A stretch of 64,000 nt of DNA from NCBI GenBank assembly GCA_050949255.1, contig JBMNFJ010000016.1, positions 186,001 to 250,000 on the forward strand, in the 5' to 3' direction. The position numbers and the translations under genes were made by a program. Position 1 is the first letter of the stretch; every line of letters begins with the position of its first letter. Under the pieces are notes generated by a model, which was given only the letters and a program-made list of their open reading frames with translations, was not told where the DNA came from and did not search any database. This document shows, in pieces, positions 1-8,609 of the stretch. This DNA is from UBA3941 sp002385665. Lineage in GTDB: Bacteria; Bacillota; Clostridia; Caldicoprobacterales; UBA3941.

Positions 1-454
1 CGCGAATCCAGGCATTGGATTTTTCAACAACGTCATCACCCCAACGCTGACGGGCTTCCTCTTCATATGGGTTATTGCTGAAATCAAACCCTGCGAATTT
101 CTCTTTATTGGACATTTGAATTTCCCCTTTCATATACTTTATTGTTTTGTCAACAGTCGCAAGCATTTTGTCGATTCTATTGCGTTTCTCAAGGAGCATT
201 TTTCTATGGAGCTGGAGCGCTTCCTGACGATCAAAGGAGGGATTGCCGATGATCTCTTTAATCTTTTTTAATGGGAAGTCGAGCTCCCTAAAAAACAGAA
301 TCTGCTGGAGTATTTCAAGATCGCTGTCGGTGTAAATGCGATAACCGGAATCGGTTCTTTTCTCCGGAGTCAACAACCCGATTTGGTCATAGTGATGCAG
401 CGTACGTACACTAATCCCAACTAAATCAGCGACTTCCTTTACTTTTAATCCCAT
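1..454 (-). CDS. MerR family regulator, TipAL/Mta type (partial, runs off left edge)
   Basis: The reverse strand from the ATG at 454 reads into an N-terminal winged-helix MerR domain: a [17 protein letters not shown] helix-turn-helix, then the [12 protein letters not shown] wing. A basic coiled coil (about residues 75-110) follows, and then the start of a second domain ([19 protein letters not shown]), which resembles the drug-sensing TipAS domain. The reading frame is open to the window edge, so about 100 C-terminal residues are missing. A GGGAG ribosome site lies 8 bases upstream of the ATG. The TipAL family activates its own promoter and efflux or resistance genes on binding a ligand. The ligand is unknown here. 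Confidence 0.88.
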   Translation of the reverse strand, partial: MGLKVKEVADLVGISVRTLHHYDQIGLLTPEKRTDSGYRIYTDSDLEILQQILFFRELDFPLKKIKEIIGNPSFDRQEALQLHRKMLLEKRNRIDKMLATVDKTIKYMKGEIQMSNKEKFAGFDFSNNPYEEEARQRWGDDVVEKSNAWIR

Positions 455-476
455 CTCATCACTCCCTATGGTAGCT

Positions 477-507
477 ATTATAAAGTATAACGTAACGTTA
501 GTGTCAA
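477..507 (-). promoter_or_regulatory. MerR-type promoter with 19-bp spacer and operator palindrome
   Basis: On the minus strand TTGACA (507-502) and TATAAT (482-477) are separated by exactly 19 bases. This is the over-long spacing that MerR activators correct by twisting DNA. Between them lies the palindrome TAACGtaaCGTTA (488-500). Transcription would start near 470, just upstream of the MerR gene, so the gene is probably autoregulated. The -35 box coincides with sequence that could be the outer end of the neighbouring insertion-sequence remnant. Confidence 0.8.
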
Positions 508-1382
508 TAGTCATTTTATCTGTGTGGGAAGAAGTTTTCCAAATCAACCGTCTCAGCTCTTTGCAAGAATCTGGATCCTATGGTGGAAGCCTTTAGAACA
601 CGACCTCTAAAGTGCCATTACCCCTTCCTCATGGTGGATGCCATCTATGTAAAGGTACGGGAGAATGGCCGTATACAGTCAAGAGGTTTACTGATTGCCA
701 TAGCCGTAAATGAAGAAGGCCATCGTGAAATCATCGGATTTCAATTAGCCAACAGCGAATCAGAAAGCAGTTGGGGAGAGCTCTTCTCTTCCCTTAAGGA
801 CCGAGGACTAAAGAACGTTGATCTGGTTACCTCCGATGACCACAAAGGACTGGTCAATGCTATTAGAAGGCACTTTCAGGGAACCAGCTGGCAGCGTTGT
901 CAAACTCACTTTTCCAGGAACATGCTGGATCATACGCCGAAAGCATTGCAGCCTGAAGTTAAGGAAGAACTGCGCCGGCTTTACGAATCCGTTGATCTGG
1001 AGAGTGCTCGCAAGGTTCGGGATCAGATCATCAAAACCTATGAATCCAAAGCACCAAAGGCTACAGCTTTACTGGACGAGGCCTTTGATGACATAACCGC
1101 TGTTCTTGCACTGCCCCTGAAGTATCGGAAACGGCTACGCACTACCAATGGTGTAGAGAGGCTTAACCAGGAAATCCGTCGTCGGGAACGGGTGATTAGA
1201 ATCTTCCCCAATGCGGCATCTGTCATCCGGCTCATGGGCGCTCTATTGATGGAGCATGATGAAAAATGGCAAACAGGGCGTAAATACTTTGATATGGCTC
1301 TATATTATCAAATACAGGACAAAGAATTAAAGGATAGCCCCGCTGCCTAAAACTCGCATTTATTCCACGGTCCTATTGACAC
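501..1382 (+). mobile_element. IS256-family remnant, 5' part deleted
   Basis: The block carries the C-terminal two-thirds of an IS256-type (mutator) transposase. GTGTCAATAG (501-510) at the left edge is repeated inverted as CTATTGACAC at the right edge (1373-1382), about 25 bases after the transposase stop. These could be the two terminal inverted repeats, with everything from the left repeat to the middle of the transposase deleted. The match is only 10 bases, and the left copy also contains the MerR promoter -35 box, so the left boundary is uncertain. By eye the element looks richer in GC than its neighbours. Confidence 0.55.
511..1350 (+). pseudogene. IS256-family transposase, N-terminally truncated
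   Basis: Codons in frame with the ATG at 580 extend upstream to 511 and still match the family ([18 protein letters not shown]), and a TAG lies at 508-510. Full-length IS256 transposases have about 400 residues. Roughly the first 120-150, with the N-terminal DNA-binding region, are absent. The catalytic region is intact by eye: first Asp in LMVDAIYVKV, second Asp in VTSDDHKGL, and Glu in TNGVERLNQEIRRR, with the C/H residues (WQRCQTHFSRN) between. There is no convincing ribosome site at ATG 580. It is probably a dead fragment, though a 256-residue product could in principle be made. Confidence 0.85.
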
Positions 1383-1482
1383 GGGGGCCCCTGCCCCCTC
1401 TGGACACCCATTTATGGCGGAAATAAGCCTATGGGGGGCGGTTTTTCCCGCCCCGAGATTATACCAGAGGGGACTCCCCCGT
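1381..1482. repeat. GC-rich multi-stem palindrome beside the IS remnant
   Basis: An outer stem pairs ACGGGGG (1381-1387) with CCCCCGT (1476-1482). Next comes CCCCTCTGG (1395-1403) with CCAGAGGGG (1464-1472). An inner hairpin pairs GGGGCGG (1435-1441) with CCGCCCC (1448-1454). It stands out in otherwise AT-rich intergenic DNA. It begins where the putative right end of the IS256 remnant stops and could act as a terminator-like or REP-like element. The rest of the gap up to 1690 shows only AT-rich sequence before the next gene. Confidence 0.6.
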
Positions 1483-1690
1483 ATCAACAGGCTTTCGCGG
1501 CATAAACGCTTATGTTTTTCAAGGTGCATATAATGTAGAATTAGTAGTCAGGTCAGGATTAGTAATAATGAAGGGTAGAATACTCCCAAAACGGCACTTG
1601 TATTATATGGTAATAATCGTTATGATATTTATATAACTAAGGCCATAGGGTGAGGGACTCTAACCTGTTATTAAGGGGGTAAATATCTTT

Positions 1691-2578
1691 ATGAGTATTA
1701 AGACTAAGGGCAGACTTAACGATATTACTACCGGTAATCCAGAATCATGGGGTTTGGGTATATCATCTTCATTATTTTCTACCCTTGATGAGACTGTTTT
1801 TTTACAGTGTATGGAGGCTGGAATAGAGAATATGGAAGTATGCCTCCTGGGGGATTGGGTACGCAACCCTGACAATGAGGTATCCCGGGTTTGCGCCGAA
1901 ATAAAGGATAAAGCGGATAAGGCAGGTATGAATGTATGGTCCATACATTTGCCTTTTGGATGGGACTGGGATATATCTGAACCCGATATAGGTAGAAGGA
2001 AAGCAGCCATAGATGGACAAATTCGTCTACTGGAATTGGCCGCAATACTGGAACCAAAAAAAGCTGTTATCCATGGGAGTTTTGAACCCATTGGGGATAA
2101 TGAGCGGGATGCCCGGATATCGGCATGTAGGGATTCCCTTAGGATTATAGGTGAAAAGGCAGCTTCAATAGGGGTAGAACTAGCCATCGAGTGCCTGCCT
2201 AGAACATGTCTGGGCAACTCCATCCAGGAGATGGAGAAATTGATACAAGGAAACGACAAGATAGGTGTCTGCTGTGATACCAATCATCTATTCAGAGAAT
2301 CACCGGGAGATTTTATAAGGAAGACAGGGTCCAGGGTTGTGACGCTGCATGTTTCCGATTTTGATGGGGTCGATGAGCGTCATTGGATGCCTGGGAAGGG
2401 TATAGTAGATTGGAATGATGTAATTGCCGCCTTGGTGGAAGTGGGCTATGAGGGTCCATTTACCTTTGAACTCTCCCACAAAAACACAGAGGAGACATAC
2501 ACTCCTAAAAAAATTGCTGAATGTTGGGAAGGGCTTTTGGGAGCATACAAGGCATCTAATTCCTATTTTGCAAGGTAA
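1691..2578 (+). CDS. Sugar phosphate isomerase/epimerase family protein (AP2Ec TIM barrel)
   Basis: The 295-residue protein has the xylose-isomerase-like TIM-barrel pattern. Likely metal ligands are Glu in LAIECLPR, the Asp/His pair in VCCDTNHLF, His in VTLHVSDFDG and Glu near the end (FTFELSH). The family isomerises or epimerises keto-sugars, inositol derivatives and similar substrates using a divalent metal. The exact substrate cannot be read. The start is ATG 1691 with AAGGGGGT about 10 bases upstream. The 3' end overlaps the convergent HDAC-like gene by 16 bases. Two further paralogues lie at 27302 and 35054. Confidence 0.8.
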   Translation: MSIKTKGRLNDITTGNPESWGLGISSSLFSTLDETVFLQCMEAGIENMEVCLLGDWVRNPDNEVSRVCAEIKDKADKAGMNVWSIHLPFGWDWDISEPDIGRRKAAIDGQIRLLELAAILEPKKAVIHGSFEPIGDNERDARISACRDSLRIIGEKAASIGVELAIECLPRTCLGNSIQEMEKLIQGNDKIGVCCDTNHLFRESPGDFIRKTGSRVVTLHVSDFDGVDERHWMPGKGIVDWNDVIAALVEVGYEGPFTFELSHKNTEETYTPKKIAECWEGLLGAYKASNSYFAR

Positions 2579-3882
2579 GCATCGTTTACCCTGTCCTGTA
2601 AGTAGATGTTTGTATAATTCCCGGAAGATATGTCCTTATAGATCTTATGCCCCCTATCAACACATCTGGGGCAGCCATCCCTGGGTATAGTTATGGCATA
2701 GATATGATATCCTCCATCGCTTTGGGAATCTATGGTGCTAATACCGGAACATTTGTCACAAGATATAAAGGTTTGGGTCTGGTTTTCTAATATACCGTCG
2801 GTATCGTAGTAGACCTGCCTTTCCAAACTAATGAGATCCTTACCCTTTATATCTTCAGCCCATAGCTTTTCCCGATTTTGCCACCTGCTGTATACGAGAT
2901 GGGACAGCTTTTTTATATATTCTGTGGTTCTCTTGGTCTGTTGTAGGGCCTCTTCATCATAATCCGGCTCCCTGACGTTGGAGAAATCAAGACCGGCCAT
3001 AGCCAGTATTATACCAAGATTTACATAGGGCAAGGCACCTTCAATGGAATATCCGCCTTCTAAAACTGCTATATCCGGATTTAGCCTGGAATTGAGCATG
3101 GCATAGCCCTTGGCAGAAAAATTCATATTGGTCAAAGGGTCGGTATAGTGGTTATCCTGCCCAGCAGAATTGATGATGATATCCGGCTTATATTCTTCTA
3201 GAATAGGGAGTACAACATGATCTAACACATATAATATCCCTTCGTCTCCGGTTCCGGGGGGTAAAGGGATATTTATATTGTAGCCATAGGCACTGGGACC
3301 ACCGAATTCATCCAAAAAGCCGGTCCCGGGGTAGAGGGTTCTGCCGTCCTGATGAAAGGATATGAACAAGGTATTTCTGTCGTTCCAGTATATATCCTGG
3401 GTACCGTCCCCGTGGTGGCAGTCAGTGTCTATTATAGCAACCCTTAAATCCCCATAATCCTGCCTTATTCTTTCCAACATCACCGCCTCAACATTTACAA
3501 CACAGAAGCCCCTATCGCCGTAGACAACCCTCTGGGCATGGTGCCCTGGGGGACGAACCATGGCAAAGGCCTTATCCACATCCCCCTTCATTACGGCATC
3601 CATGGCCTTAATTGCACCTCCCGCTGAGATGAGATGGGAATCGGTTACCCTTGAACTTACATTGGGCACACAAAAATGCACCCTTTGGATATCCTTTTCA
3701 TGGGCAATAATAGGATTATAAAATTGAATCCCCTCAATGTCTGCGATTCCCTCTTCAAATAGTTGATCCCTGGTATACAATAGCCTTTCTTCCCGCTCCG
3801 GGTGAGTAGGGCTAATAGCCCAATCGAAGGCGGGGAAGAAGACGAGTCCTAAACTGTTTTTTGCTTTAATCAAGTTTATCAT
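2563..3882 (-). CDS. Histone deacetylase-like amidohydrolase with C-terminal zinc ribbon
   Basis: This is an arginase/deacetylase-fold Zn hydrolase. The active site appears complete: RPPGHHAQ (tandem His), DTDCHHGDGTQDIYW (zinc Asp and His), SAGQDNHYTDPL (second zinc Asp) and LEGGYS (catalytic Tyr). Bacterial relatives include AcuC and acetylpolyamine amidohydrolases. The last about 70 residues are unusual: CDKC (near 377) and CPRC (near 407) make a CxxC-CxxC zinc ribbon absent from minimal family members. ATG 3882 has AGAGG almost touching it; TTG 3873 would be better spaced. It lies 28 bases downstream of the hydantoinase-like gene in the same direction, so the two are probably co-transcribed. 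The substrate is unknown. Confidence 0.85.
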   Translation of the reverse strand: MINLIKAKNSLGLVFFPAFDWAISPTHPEREERLLYTRDQLFEEGIADIEGIQFYNPIIAHEKDIQRVHFCVPNVSSRVTDSHLISAGGAIKAMDAVMKGDVDKAFAMVRPPGHHAQRVVYGDRGFCVVNVEAVMLERIRQDYGDLRVAIIDTDCHHGDGTQDIYWNDRNTLFISFHQDGRTLYPGTGFLDEFGGPSAYGYNINIPLPPGTGDEGILYVLDHVVLPILEEYKPDIIINSAGQDNHYTDPLTNMNFSAKGYAMLNSRLNPDIAVLEGGYSIEGALPYVNLGIILAMAGLDFSNVREPDYDEEALQQTKRTTEYIKKLSHLVYSRWQNREKLWAEDIKGKDLISLERQVYYDTDGILENQTQTFISCDKCSGISTIDSQSDGGYHIYAITIPRDGCPRCVDRGHKIYKDISSGNYTNIYLQDRVNDAYLAK

Positions 3883-3910
3883 CCTCTATTATTAATTAGA
3901 TTCTTCAGAC

Positions 3911-5572
3911 TTAAACTCTGAGATCACCTATAAGGCCTGGCTTTATTTGAGCTTTTACGCGGATGTTTTTTCCTGTGGTATAAAATCCATCCACCATATT
4001 AAAGATACTTTCCTCAATAATTTCCGTTTCTATCTCATCTTCCTTGGCTCCTTGGTCAATAGCACTGTACCTCAGGAGCTGGACAGCCCGTTTTCGGGCA
4101 TCTTCTATGGTAAAATCCCTGCCTACCCTCTCCCGAATCCCATATTCTCCGGCGGTTAATATACGCCTTTGGGTGTCTGCAACCAGGGTTATATCCTGAG
4201 TTAATTTTGCCATGGCTGCACCTATGGCGTTGGCTATAGCGTAATCTCTGGGATAATAGCAGGGTAGATTGAACTTCTTTTCCAGTATGGGGCTTAGGCA
4301 TTTGGCGGGACCGCCGATAAGGTTTATGCGTTGGGGCTTTAGCCTTCTGCTGTGCAATAACTCATGGATTGTGTAGACGGGTTTTGAATTGATTTCAGCC
4401 AAGAGCTGGTCTACCTTGGATTTAATCATAGACCCCAGTGTATCAAGGACATTCCTGGCAGTCTCCTCCATGGATAACTCTAAGACCCTGGCCAAGGACT
4501 CCATGGCTGCTATTGCCTTTTTTCTATCGCCAAACTCCGCCAAACCGAGGGCGATCATGGCATCGGTGGGTGTAGGCATCGGGCCGCCTAAGGCGTAAGG
4601 GGGTCCTTCCCGTCTCGGACCTATCCTAATACCTTGATTTTCCACACGCACACTGCTATCCCCCCCCAGTCCCATGGATGTACTGTAAATGGCTCTGGTC
4701 AGCGTTTTATAGGAATGAATCTCTATACCCAAGGGTTCGAATAATGGGACCCCGTCCACCAGAAAAAAGATGTCCGTAGTTGTGCCCCCAATGTCCAGAA
4801 GCAGCGCATCCTCATGAGTTTTAAGCAGGGCATTAAGGCCCATAAAGCTGGCTGCAGGACCCGAGAGTATTGTTTCGATGGGTTTATTTTCTGCCTGAGC
4901 TAGACTGGTGGTACCTCCATCAGCTTTTAGTATAAATAATGGGGTATTCATACCCCTATCCATCATGGCCTTTTTGATGCTATGAGAAAATTGGTTAAAG
5001 GTGTTATGGATGGCGGCATTTAGATAGGCACTAAAGACCCTGCGTGGGAAATTGAGCACGCCGGATAGGGTATGGCCCATGGTTATATGATCAAACTCAT
5101 TTCCTAAAAGTCTTTTAATTTCAACCTCGTGATCAAAATTTCTGGTACTAAACTTGGTCACCACCGCACAGGTCTTAAGTCCATTTTTAATAAACAACTC
5201 CCTGGTACTATTGATCTCCTCAAGGTCTAATTCCTCAACGACCTTGCCCCTATGGTCTATGTAACCGGAAATAAAGACGTTTTCATCACCACAGGCTAAA
5301 AAATCGTGGGGAAGTCCCGGTCCACTCTGGATGATCATACCTACAGGGGTTGTCTTACCCTCAACAATTGCATTGGTGGATACGGTAGTGCTTAGGTTAA
5401 TCCTTTTTATCTTGGATGTATCCTGATTGGATAAAAGCTCCTCGAGTGCTTCCCAGATGGATACAAATATATCTTTGCCATCTCTGGGTTTTTTAATGGT
5501 GTTTATAATATTTCCGTTTTCAATTATGACCCCGTCTATATGGGTTCCACCCATATCCAGGCCTACAATCAA
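3911..5572 (-). CDS. Hydantoinase/oxoprolinase-family protein (HyuA-like)
   Basis: The 553-residue protein starts with the acetate-kinase/actin-like phosphate loop LDMGGTHIDG (Hydant_A N-terminal domain). It continues with the hydantoinase A domain, including LLDIGGTTTDIFFLVDG near residue 260 and LIGGPAKCL near the C terminus. Family members hydrolyse cyclic amides such as hydantoins or 5-oxoproline in an ATP-dependent way. This one is shorter than 5-oxoprolinase or the about 680-residue HyuA/acetone-carboxylase subunits, and no HyuB partner is present. The start is TTG 5572 behind GAGGAGG. It is first gene of an apparent operon with the HDAC-like gene. Confidence 0.82.
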   Translation of the reverse strand: MIVGLDMGGTHIDGVIIENGNIINTIKKPRDGKDIFVSIWEALEELLSNQDTSKIKRINLSTTVSTNAIVEGKTTPVGMIIQSGPGLPHDFLACGDENVFISGYIDHRGKVVEELDLEEINSTRELFIKNGLKTCAVVTKFSTRNFDHEVEIKRLLGNEFDHITMGHTLSGVLNFPRRVFSAYLNAAIHNTFNQFSHSIKKAMMDRGMNTPLFILKADGGTTSLAQAENKPIETILSGPAASFMGLNALLKTHEDALLLDIGGTTTDIFFLVDGVPLFEPLGIEIHSYKTLTRAIYSTSMGLGGDSSVRVENQGIRIGPRREGPPYALGGPMPTPTDAMIALGLAEFGDRKKAIAAMESLARVLELSMEETARNVLDTLGSMIKSKVDQLLAEINSKPVYTIHELLHSRRLKPQRINLIGGPAKCLSPILEKKFNLPCYYPRDYAIANAIGAAMAKLTQDITLVADTQRRILTAGEYGIRERVGRDFTIEDARKRAVQLLRYSAIDQGAKEDEIETEIIEESIFNMVDGFYTTGKNIRVKAQIKPGLIGDLRV

Positions 5573-5610
5573 GTTTTTACCTCCTCATTAAAAGCTTTCG
5601 CAGTATTACT

Positions 5611-5640
5611 ATTATATACCATAGAGACAAGGAAAATCAA
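5611..5640 (-). promoter_or_regulatory. Sigma-A promoter of the hydantoinase/HDAC operon
   Basis: On the minus strand TTGATT (5640-5635) and TATAAT (5616-5611) are 18 bases apart. The start site would be near 5604, about 30 bases upstream of the TTG start codon. Confidence 0.65.
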
Positions 5641-5800
5641 TTTACATAGTTTGGTTCTATGATGTATAATGATGGCTGTATGTGTTACGATAAAATCCAA
5701 TGGAAAGTAATCAGTAAACCGTGTTTCCTTGTTAATGCAGTATTTTATATGTAACTTATTTGGCAAAGGAAGAAAAAAATACGGAGGAAGGAGAATAATC

Positions 5801-6412
5801 ATGGAGATACTATTTAAAATTCATCCCCTGTTGCTTACTTTGATTCTGGCTTTAGGGATTGGGATAGTAGCGGGATGTGCTCAAAAGGATGTAAAATATC
5901 CGACGGTAACCATGGAAATAAAGGGTAAGGGGGATATAGTAATTGAACTATATCCGGAAAAAGCACCTGAGACGGTGGCCAATTTTGTATCCCTGGTGGA
6001 AGACGGATTTTATGATGGTCTTACCTTTCATCGCATCATACCGGGTTTTATGATACAAGGAGGCGATCCTGAAGGAACGGGAATGGGCGGTCCGGGATAT
6101 AGCATCAAGGGAGAATTTGCGGACAACGGATTTGAGGATAATGATCTTAAACACAAAAGGGGAATCATATCCATGGCCAGATCCAAGCATCCAGATTCTG
6201 CAGGGAGCCAATTTTTTATCATGCATGATGATGCCCCGCATCTGGATGGAGGCTATGCGGCCTTTGGTAAGGTTATCAAGGGTATGGACGTAGTGGATGC
6301 TATAGCCGAAACCCCAACGAACATAATGGATTATCCCAAAGAACCACAAGTTATTGAAAAGGCTACAGTAAAGCTTCCTCCAGACTATAATGAGGAAGAA
6401 GATAAAGAGTAG
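5801..6412 (+). CDS. Lipoprotein peptidyl-prolyl cis-trans isomerase (cyclophilin)
   Basis: A hydrophobic signal peptide ends in lipobox VAGC with Cys 26, so the protein is predicted to be anchored on the outer face of the membrane. A compact cyclophilin domain follows, with [15 protein letters not shown] (active-site Arg), SAGSQFFI and [18 protein letters not shown]. It speeds prolyl isomerisation during folding of exported proteins. ATG 5801 is chosen because GGAGGAAGGAG lies about 8 bases upstream. A longer in-frame ATG at 5729 lacks a ribosome site and would bury the signal peptide. The tail is acidic (EEEDKE). Confidence 0.92.
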   Translation: MEILFKIHPLLLTLILALGIGIVAGCAQKDVKYPTVTMEIKGKGDIVIELYPEKAPETVANFVSLVEDGFYDGLTFHRIIPGFMIQGGDPEGTGMGGPGYSIKGEFADNGFEDNDLKHKRGIISMARSKHPDSAGSQFFIMHDDAPHLDGGYAAFGKVIKGMDVVDAIAETPTNIMDYPKEPQVIEKATVKLPPDYNEEEDKE

Positions 6413-6512
6413 AAGCCTTGTAATGTTGATTCCACAGACTCAGATAGTACATAGAATTGTCGAGAAATAGGGTTTATTTGGGAAATAGGATGTATATCGT
6501 AGAGCACAATGT

Positions 6513-6549
6513 GGGCGCTAAACGGATAAAAAAGTTTAGCGCCCTATGT
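6513..6549. terminator. Bidirectional hairpin between cyclophilin and traX-like genes
   Basis: GGGCGCTAAAC (6513-6523) pairs perfectly with GTTTAGCGCCC (6534-6544) around an A-rich 10-base loop. T-rich sequence follows on the plus strand. The 3' arm contains the stop codon of the convergent TraX-like gene. Confidence 0.75.
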
Positions 6550-7303
6550 GTTTTATAAGGCCCAAAATCAGGAGATGAAGGGGATAGAATATATAGAATA
6601 TCCATTTGACCCAGGTCTGTTCTTTTCTATAGCCCAGTTTTCCGTTGTAGAGATAGATTAGGGGTACCGCAAGATATACCCCAAGCTGAAACAGCTGACC
6701 CCACCAGATACCTTGGGAAAAGAAGATTATGCCAAAGGCAGCGGGCAGAATGGATATGAGGCTAAATCCCAGTAGTTGCCTTCTTATATCCCCATGATAT
6801 ACTCCAAAAACCCATATCCATAGAATGGCAAAAAATGACCAGTCGCCTGGAGTGGAGGCTATGATAATTAAAACCACTAAAAAGTGTTTTACATAATCCT
6901 TAATCTGCCTGTTGTTCCAGATCATAAGGAGTATAAGGCCCAGGAAAAGGGTATAAATAACGCTGGTTCCAGGCATTATCTTCAGACCATTTTCATAATA
7001 GATGGGTAACCGGCCTGTTTCAAAATAGATATAGGGTGCATGGGAGATAAGGGCAAAAAGGGCCAGGCGCAGGGCATATTTTTTTACATTCCTAGTATGG
7101 TGATATCCCTCAGCGATAAGAAAACACATAATAGGTGCTGTAAGCCTCCCTATTATATGCATCAGCTGGCCCAATAGGCTACGACTGGGTACAAATGCCC
7201 ATGCTATATGATCTGTCAGCATAGCTGTTATTGCAATAATCTTTAAAGTATTACTAGACATCTTTTCACTAAATCTTGCATATGAAGTATGGTAGGGGGT
7301 CAT
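6536..7303 (-). CDS. TraX family membrane protein
   Basis: The 255-residue polytopic protein opens with the TraX signature (MSSNTLKIIAITAMLTDHIA, then IIGRLTAPIMCFLIAEGYHHT) and has about seven or eight hydrophobic segments. TraX was named for F-pilin N-acetylation. Chromosomal homologues in Firmicutes are membrane acyltransferase-like proteins of unsettled role, with no conjugation genes nearby here. ATG 7303 has TAGGAG about 9 bases upstream. An internal ATG at 7261 sits exactly before the conserved region and is an alternative start. It appears monocistronic. Confidence 0.85.
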   Translation of the reverse strand: MTPYHTSYARFSEKMSSNTLKIIAITAMLTDHIAWAFVPSRSLLGQLMHIIGRLTAPIMCFLIAEGYHHTRNVKKYALRLALFALISHAPYIYFETGRLPIYYENGLKIMPGTSVIYTLFLGLILLMIWNNRQIKDYVKHFLVVLIIIASTPGDWSFFAILWIWVFGVYHGDIRRQLLGFSLISILPAAFGIIFFSQGIWWGQLFQLGVYLAVPLIYLYNGKLGYRKEQTWVKWIFYIFYPLHLLILGLIKHIGR

Positions 7304-7520
7304 AATCTTCGTCTCCTAAGTGTCATAAACTTTAATCGGGAATAATAAATGGTGGATATCCCAAAGGTTTGGCCCTGAGATCCTCTATTATTTAGCCTAT
7401 GGTGCTGAAATATTTTATAATATTATAGGCCTTGTCCATGATGATTACAAGGAAAATATTCTAACCAGGACCGATGTGTTTAGAATTTATAAAATAGTTA
7501 GACAAATCAGTCAATACATA

Positions 7521-7550
7521 TTGACACTAAAAAGTCCAGGAAGATATAAT
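7521..7550 (+). promoter_or_regulatory. Sigma-A promoter of the HndB-like gene
   Basis: TTGACA (7521-7526) and TATAAT (7545-7550) are 18 bases apart. Transcription would start near 7557, giving a leader of about 80 bases to the ATG at 7636. The rest of the 7304-7635 gap shows no further recognisable element. Confidence 0.8.
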
Positions 7551-7635
7551 AATAATGAATATAGCAATTCTGATTTGCGGTCATTAATATCACTTCGTTA
7601 AATTCCAATCCACAATGAAAGGAGGGGCAGTTTGA

Positions 7636-8091
7636 ATGAGATCCCTCGGAGATTTGATCAGGATCCGTGATGAGATTAGAAGAAAGAAAGAGGGACACGA
7701 AAGAGAAGGGAAAATTAGGATTGTTGTCGGTATGGGAAGTTGTGGGATTGCGGCAGGGGCCAGGAAAACAATGAAGAAATTTGTAGAAGATGCGGGAAAT
7801 AGACATCTTGATGTAGAAGTGACCCAGGCAGGTTGTATTGGCCTCTGCGAGTTAGAACCTATTGTAGAAGTGATACTCCCGGGTCAACCTTCAGTGATCT
7901 ATGGGCAGGTATTAGAGGAAAGAGCTAAGGCTATAGTTTATAGGCATTTGGTTAATGGGTCTATTATTGATGATTGGGTTATAGGACAGCGGCAAATAGA
8001 ATGGGATAGGGATAAACCCGGTGGGAATTTTGGGCGGGAAATCATCCCGCCGAGCACAAAAACACTACACAACAGAAGAACAATATGGTAA
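7636..8091 (+). CDS. HndB-like (2Fe-2S) ferredoxin-domain protein, stand-alone
   Basis: Thioredoxin-like [2Fe-2S] protein of the NADP-reducing hydrogenase subunit B type. Cluster residues are Cys 36 (GSCGIAAGAR) and Cys 67 and Cys 71 (GCIGLCELEP). The segment VEVILPGQPSVIYGQV and the later VNGSIIDDWV are typical of HndB. In electron-bifurcating hydrogenases or dehydrogenases, hndB is followed by a NuoF-like subunit. None is present here, and a terminator follows within 110 bases. The last about 25 residues, after EWDRDKPGG, do not look like the family. GGAGGGG precedes ATG 7636. It may be an orphan electron carrier or a relic of a lost operon. Confidence 0.85.
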   Translation: MRSLGDLIRIRDEIRRKKEGHEREGKIRIVVGMGSCGIAAGARKTMKKFVEDAGNRHLDVEVTQAGCIGLCELEPIVEVILPGQPSVIYGQVLEERAKAIVYRHLVNGSIIDDWVIGQRQIEWDRDKPGGNFGREIIPPSTKTLHNRRTIW

Positions 8092-8166
8092 CTCATGAGT
8101 TTTCAACAAATACCCAGTGGAATTAAAAGCTGTGAGATATTTTAGATAAGCCAGTCCAATAAAGAA

Positions 8167-8197
8167 CACCCCTGTCATAATAAACAGGGGCGTTTTG
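8167..8197 (+). terminator. Intrinsic terminator after the HndB-like gene
   Basis: CCCCTGT (8169-8175) pairs with ACAGGGG (8184-8190), followed by CGTTTTG. It also lies just past the stop of the convergent gerW gene. Confidence 0.75.
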
Positions 8198-8206
8198 TTA
8201 ATTGTG

Positions 8207-8590
8207 TTATTCTTTATCGTTGCTCATATCCTTTTCCGGCATCTCGGATTTTATCCTTTGAACCAGATCAGGGACCATTTCAAGGAGCTTTTCAAGTCCT
8301 GAGCTCTTCTTTATAGGGAGTACTTCAACATTGTTATCCTTCATAACGATGATTGCAGCAGGGGAGGCCTTGGCACCGACTCCGGCCCCACCACCTATTC
8401 CACCGTTCCCCTTATTATCGCTGCCATCACCACTGCCAGAACCTAGCCCGAATGAAACATCCACTACAGGGATTAAGGTAGTATCACCTATTTGTATATG
8501 TTCACCGAATATAGTCTTACTCTTAATGAAGTCCTCCAAATTTTTAAATAACAGGTCAATATTCTCTCCAATAATCTTATTGACTGACAT
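8207..8590 (-). CDS. gerW: GerW/YtfJ family sporulation protein
   Basis: The protein has the YtfJ layout: an N-terminal helix (IIGENIDLLFKNLEDF), a GEHIQIGDTTLIPVVDVSFGLG strand region that includes the Gly/Ser-rich loop GLGSGSGDGS, then GGAGVGAKASPAAIIV and a C-terminal helix. In Bacillus, YtfJ/GerW is a spore protein needed for normal germination. ATG 8590 is preferred to the in-frame ATGs at 8608 and 8596 because AAAGGAAG lies about 7 bases before it. It follows the DUF2953 gene by about 20 bases and is the last gene of the sigma/anti-sigma operon. The same ytfI-ytfJ order is known in Bacillus. Confidence 0.9.
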   Translation of the reverse strand: MSVNKIIGENIDLLFKNLEDFIKSKTIFGEHIQIGDTTLIPVVDVSFGLGSGSGDGSDNKGNGGIGGGAGVGAKASPAAIIVMKDNNVEVLPIKKSSGLEKLLEMVPDLVQRIKSEMPEKDMSNDKE

Positions 8591-8609
8591 GATCATACTT
8601 CCTTTCATC

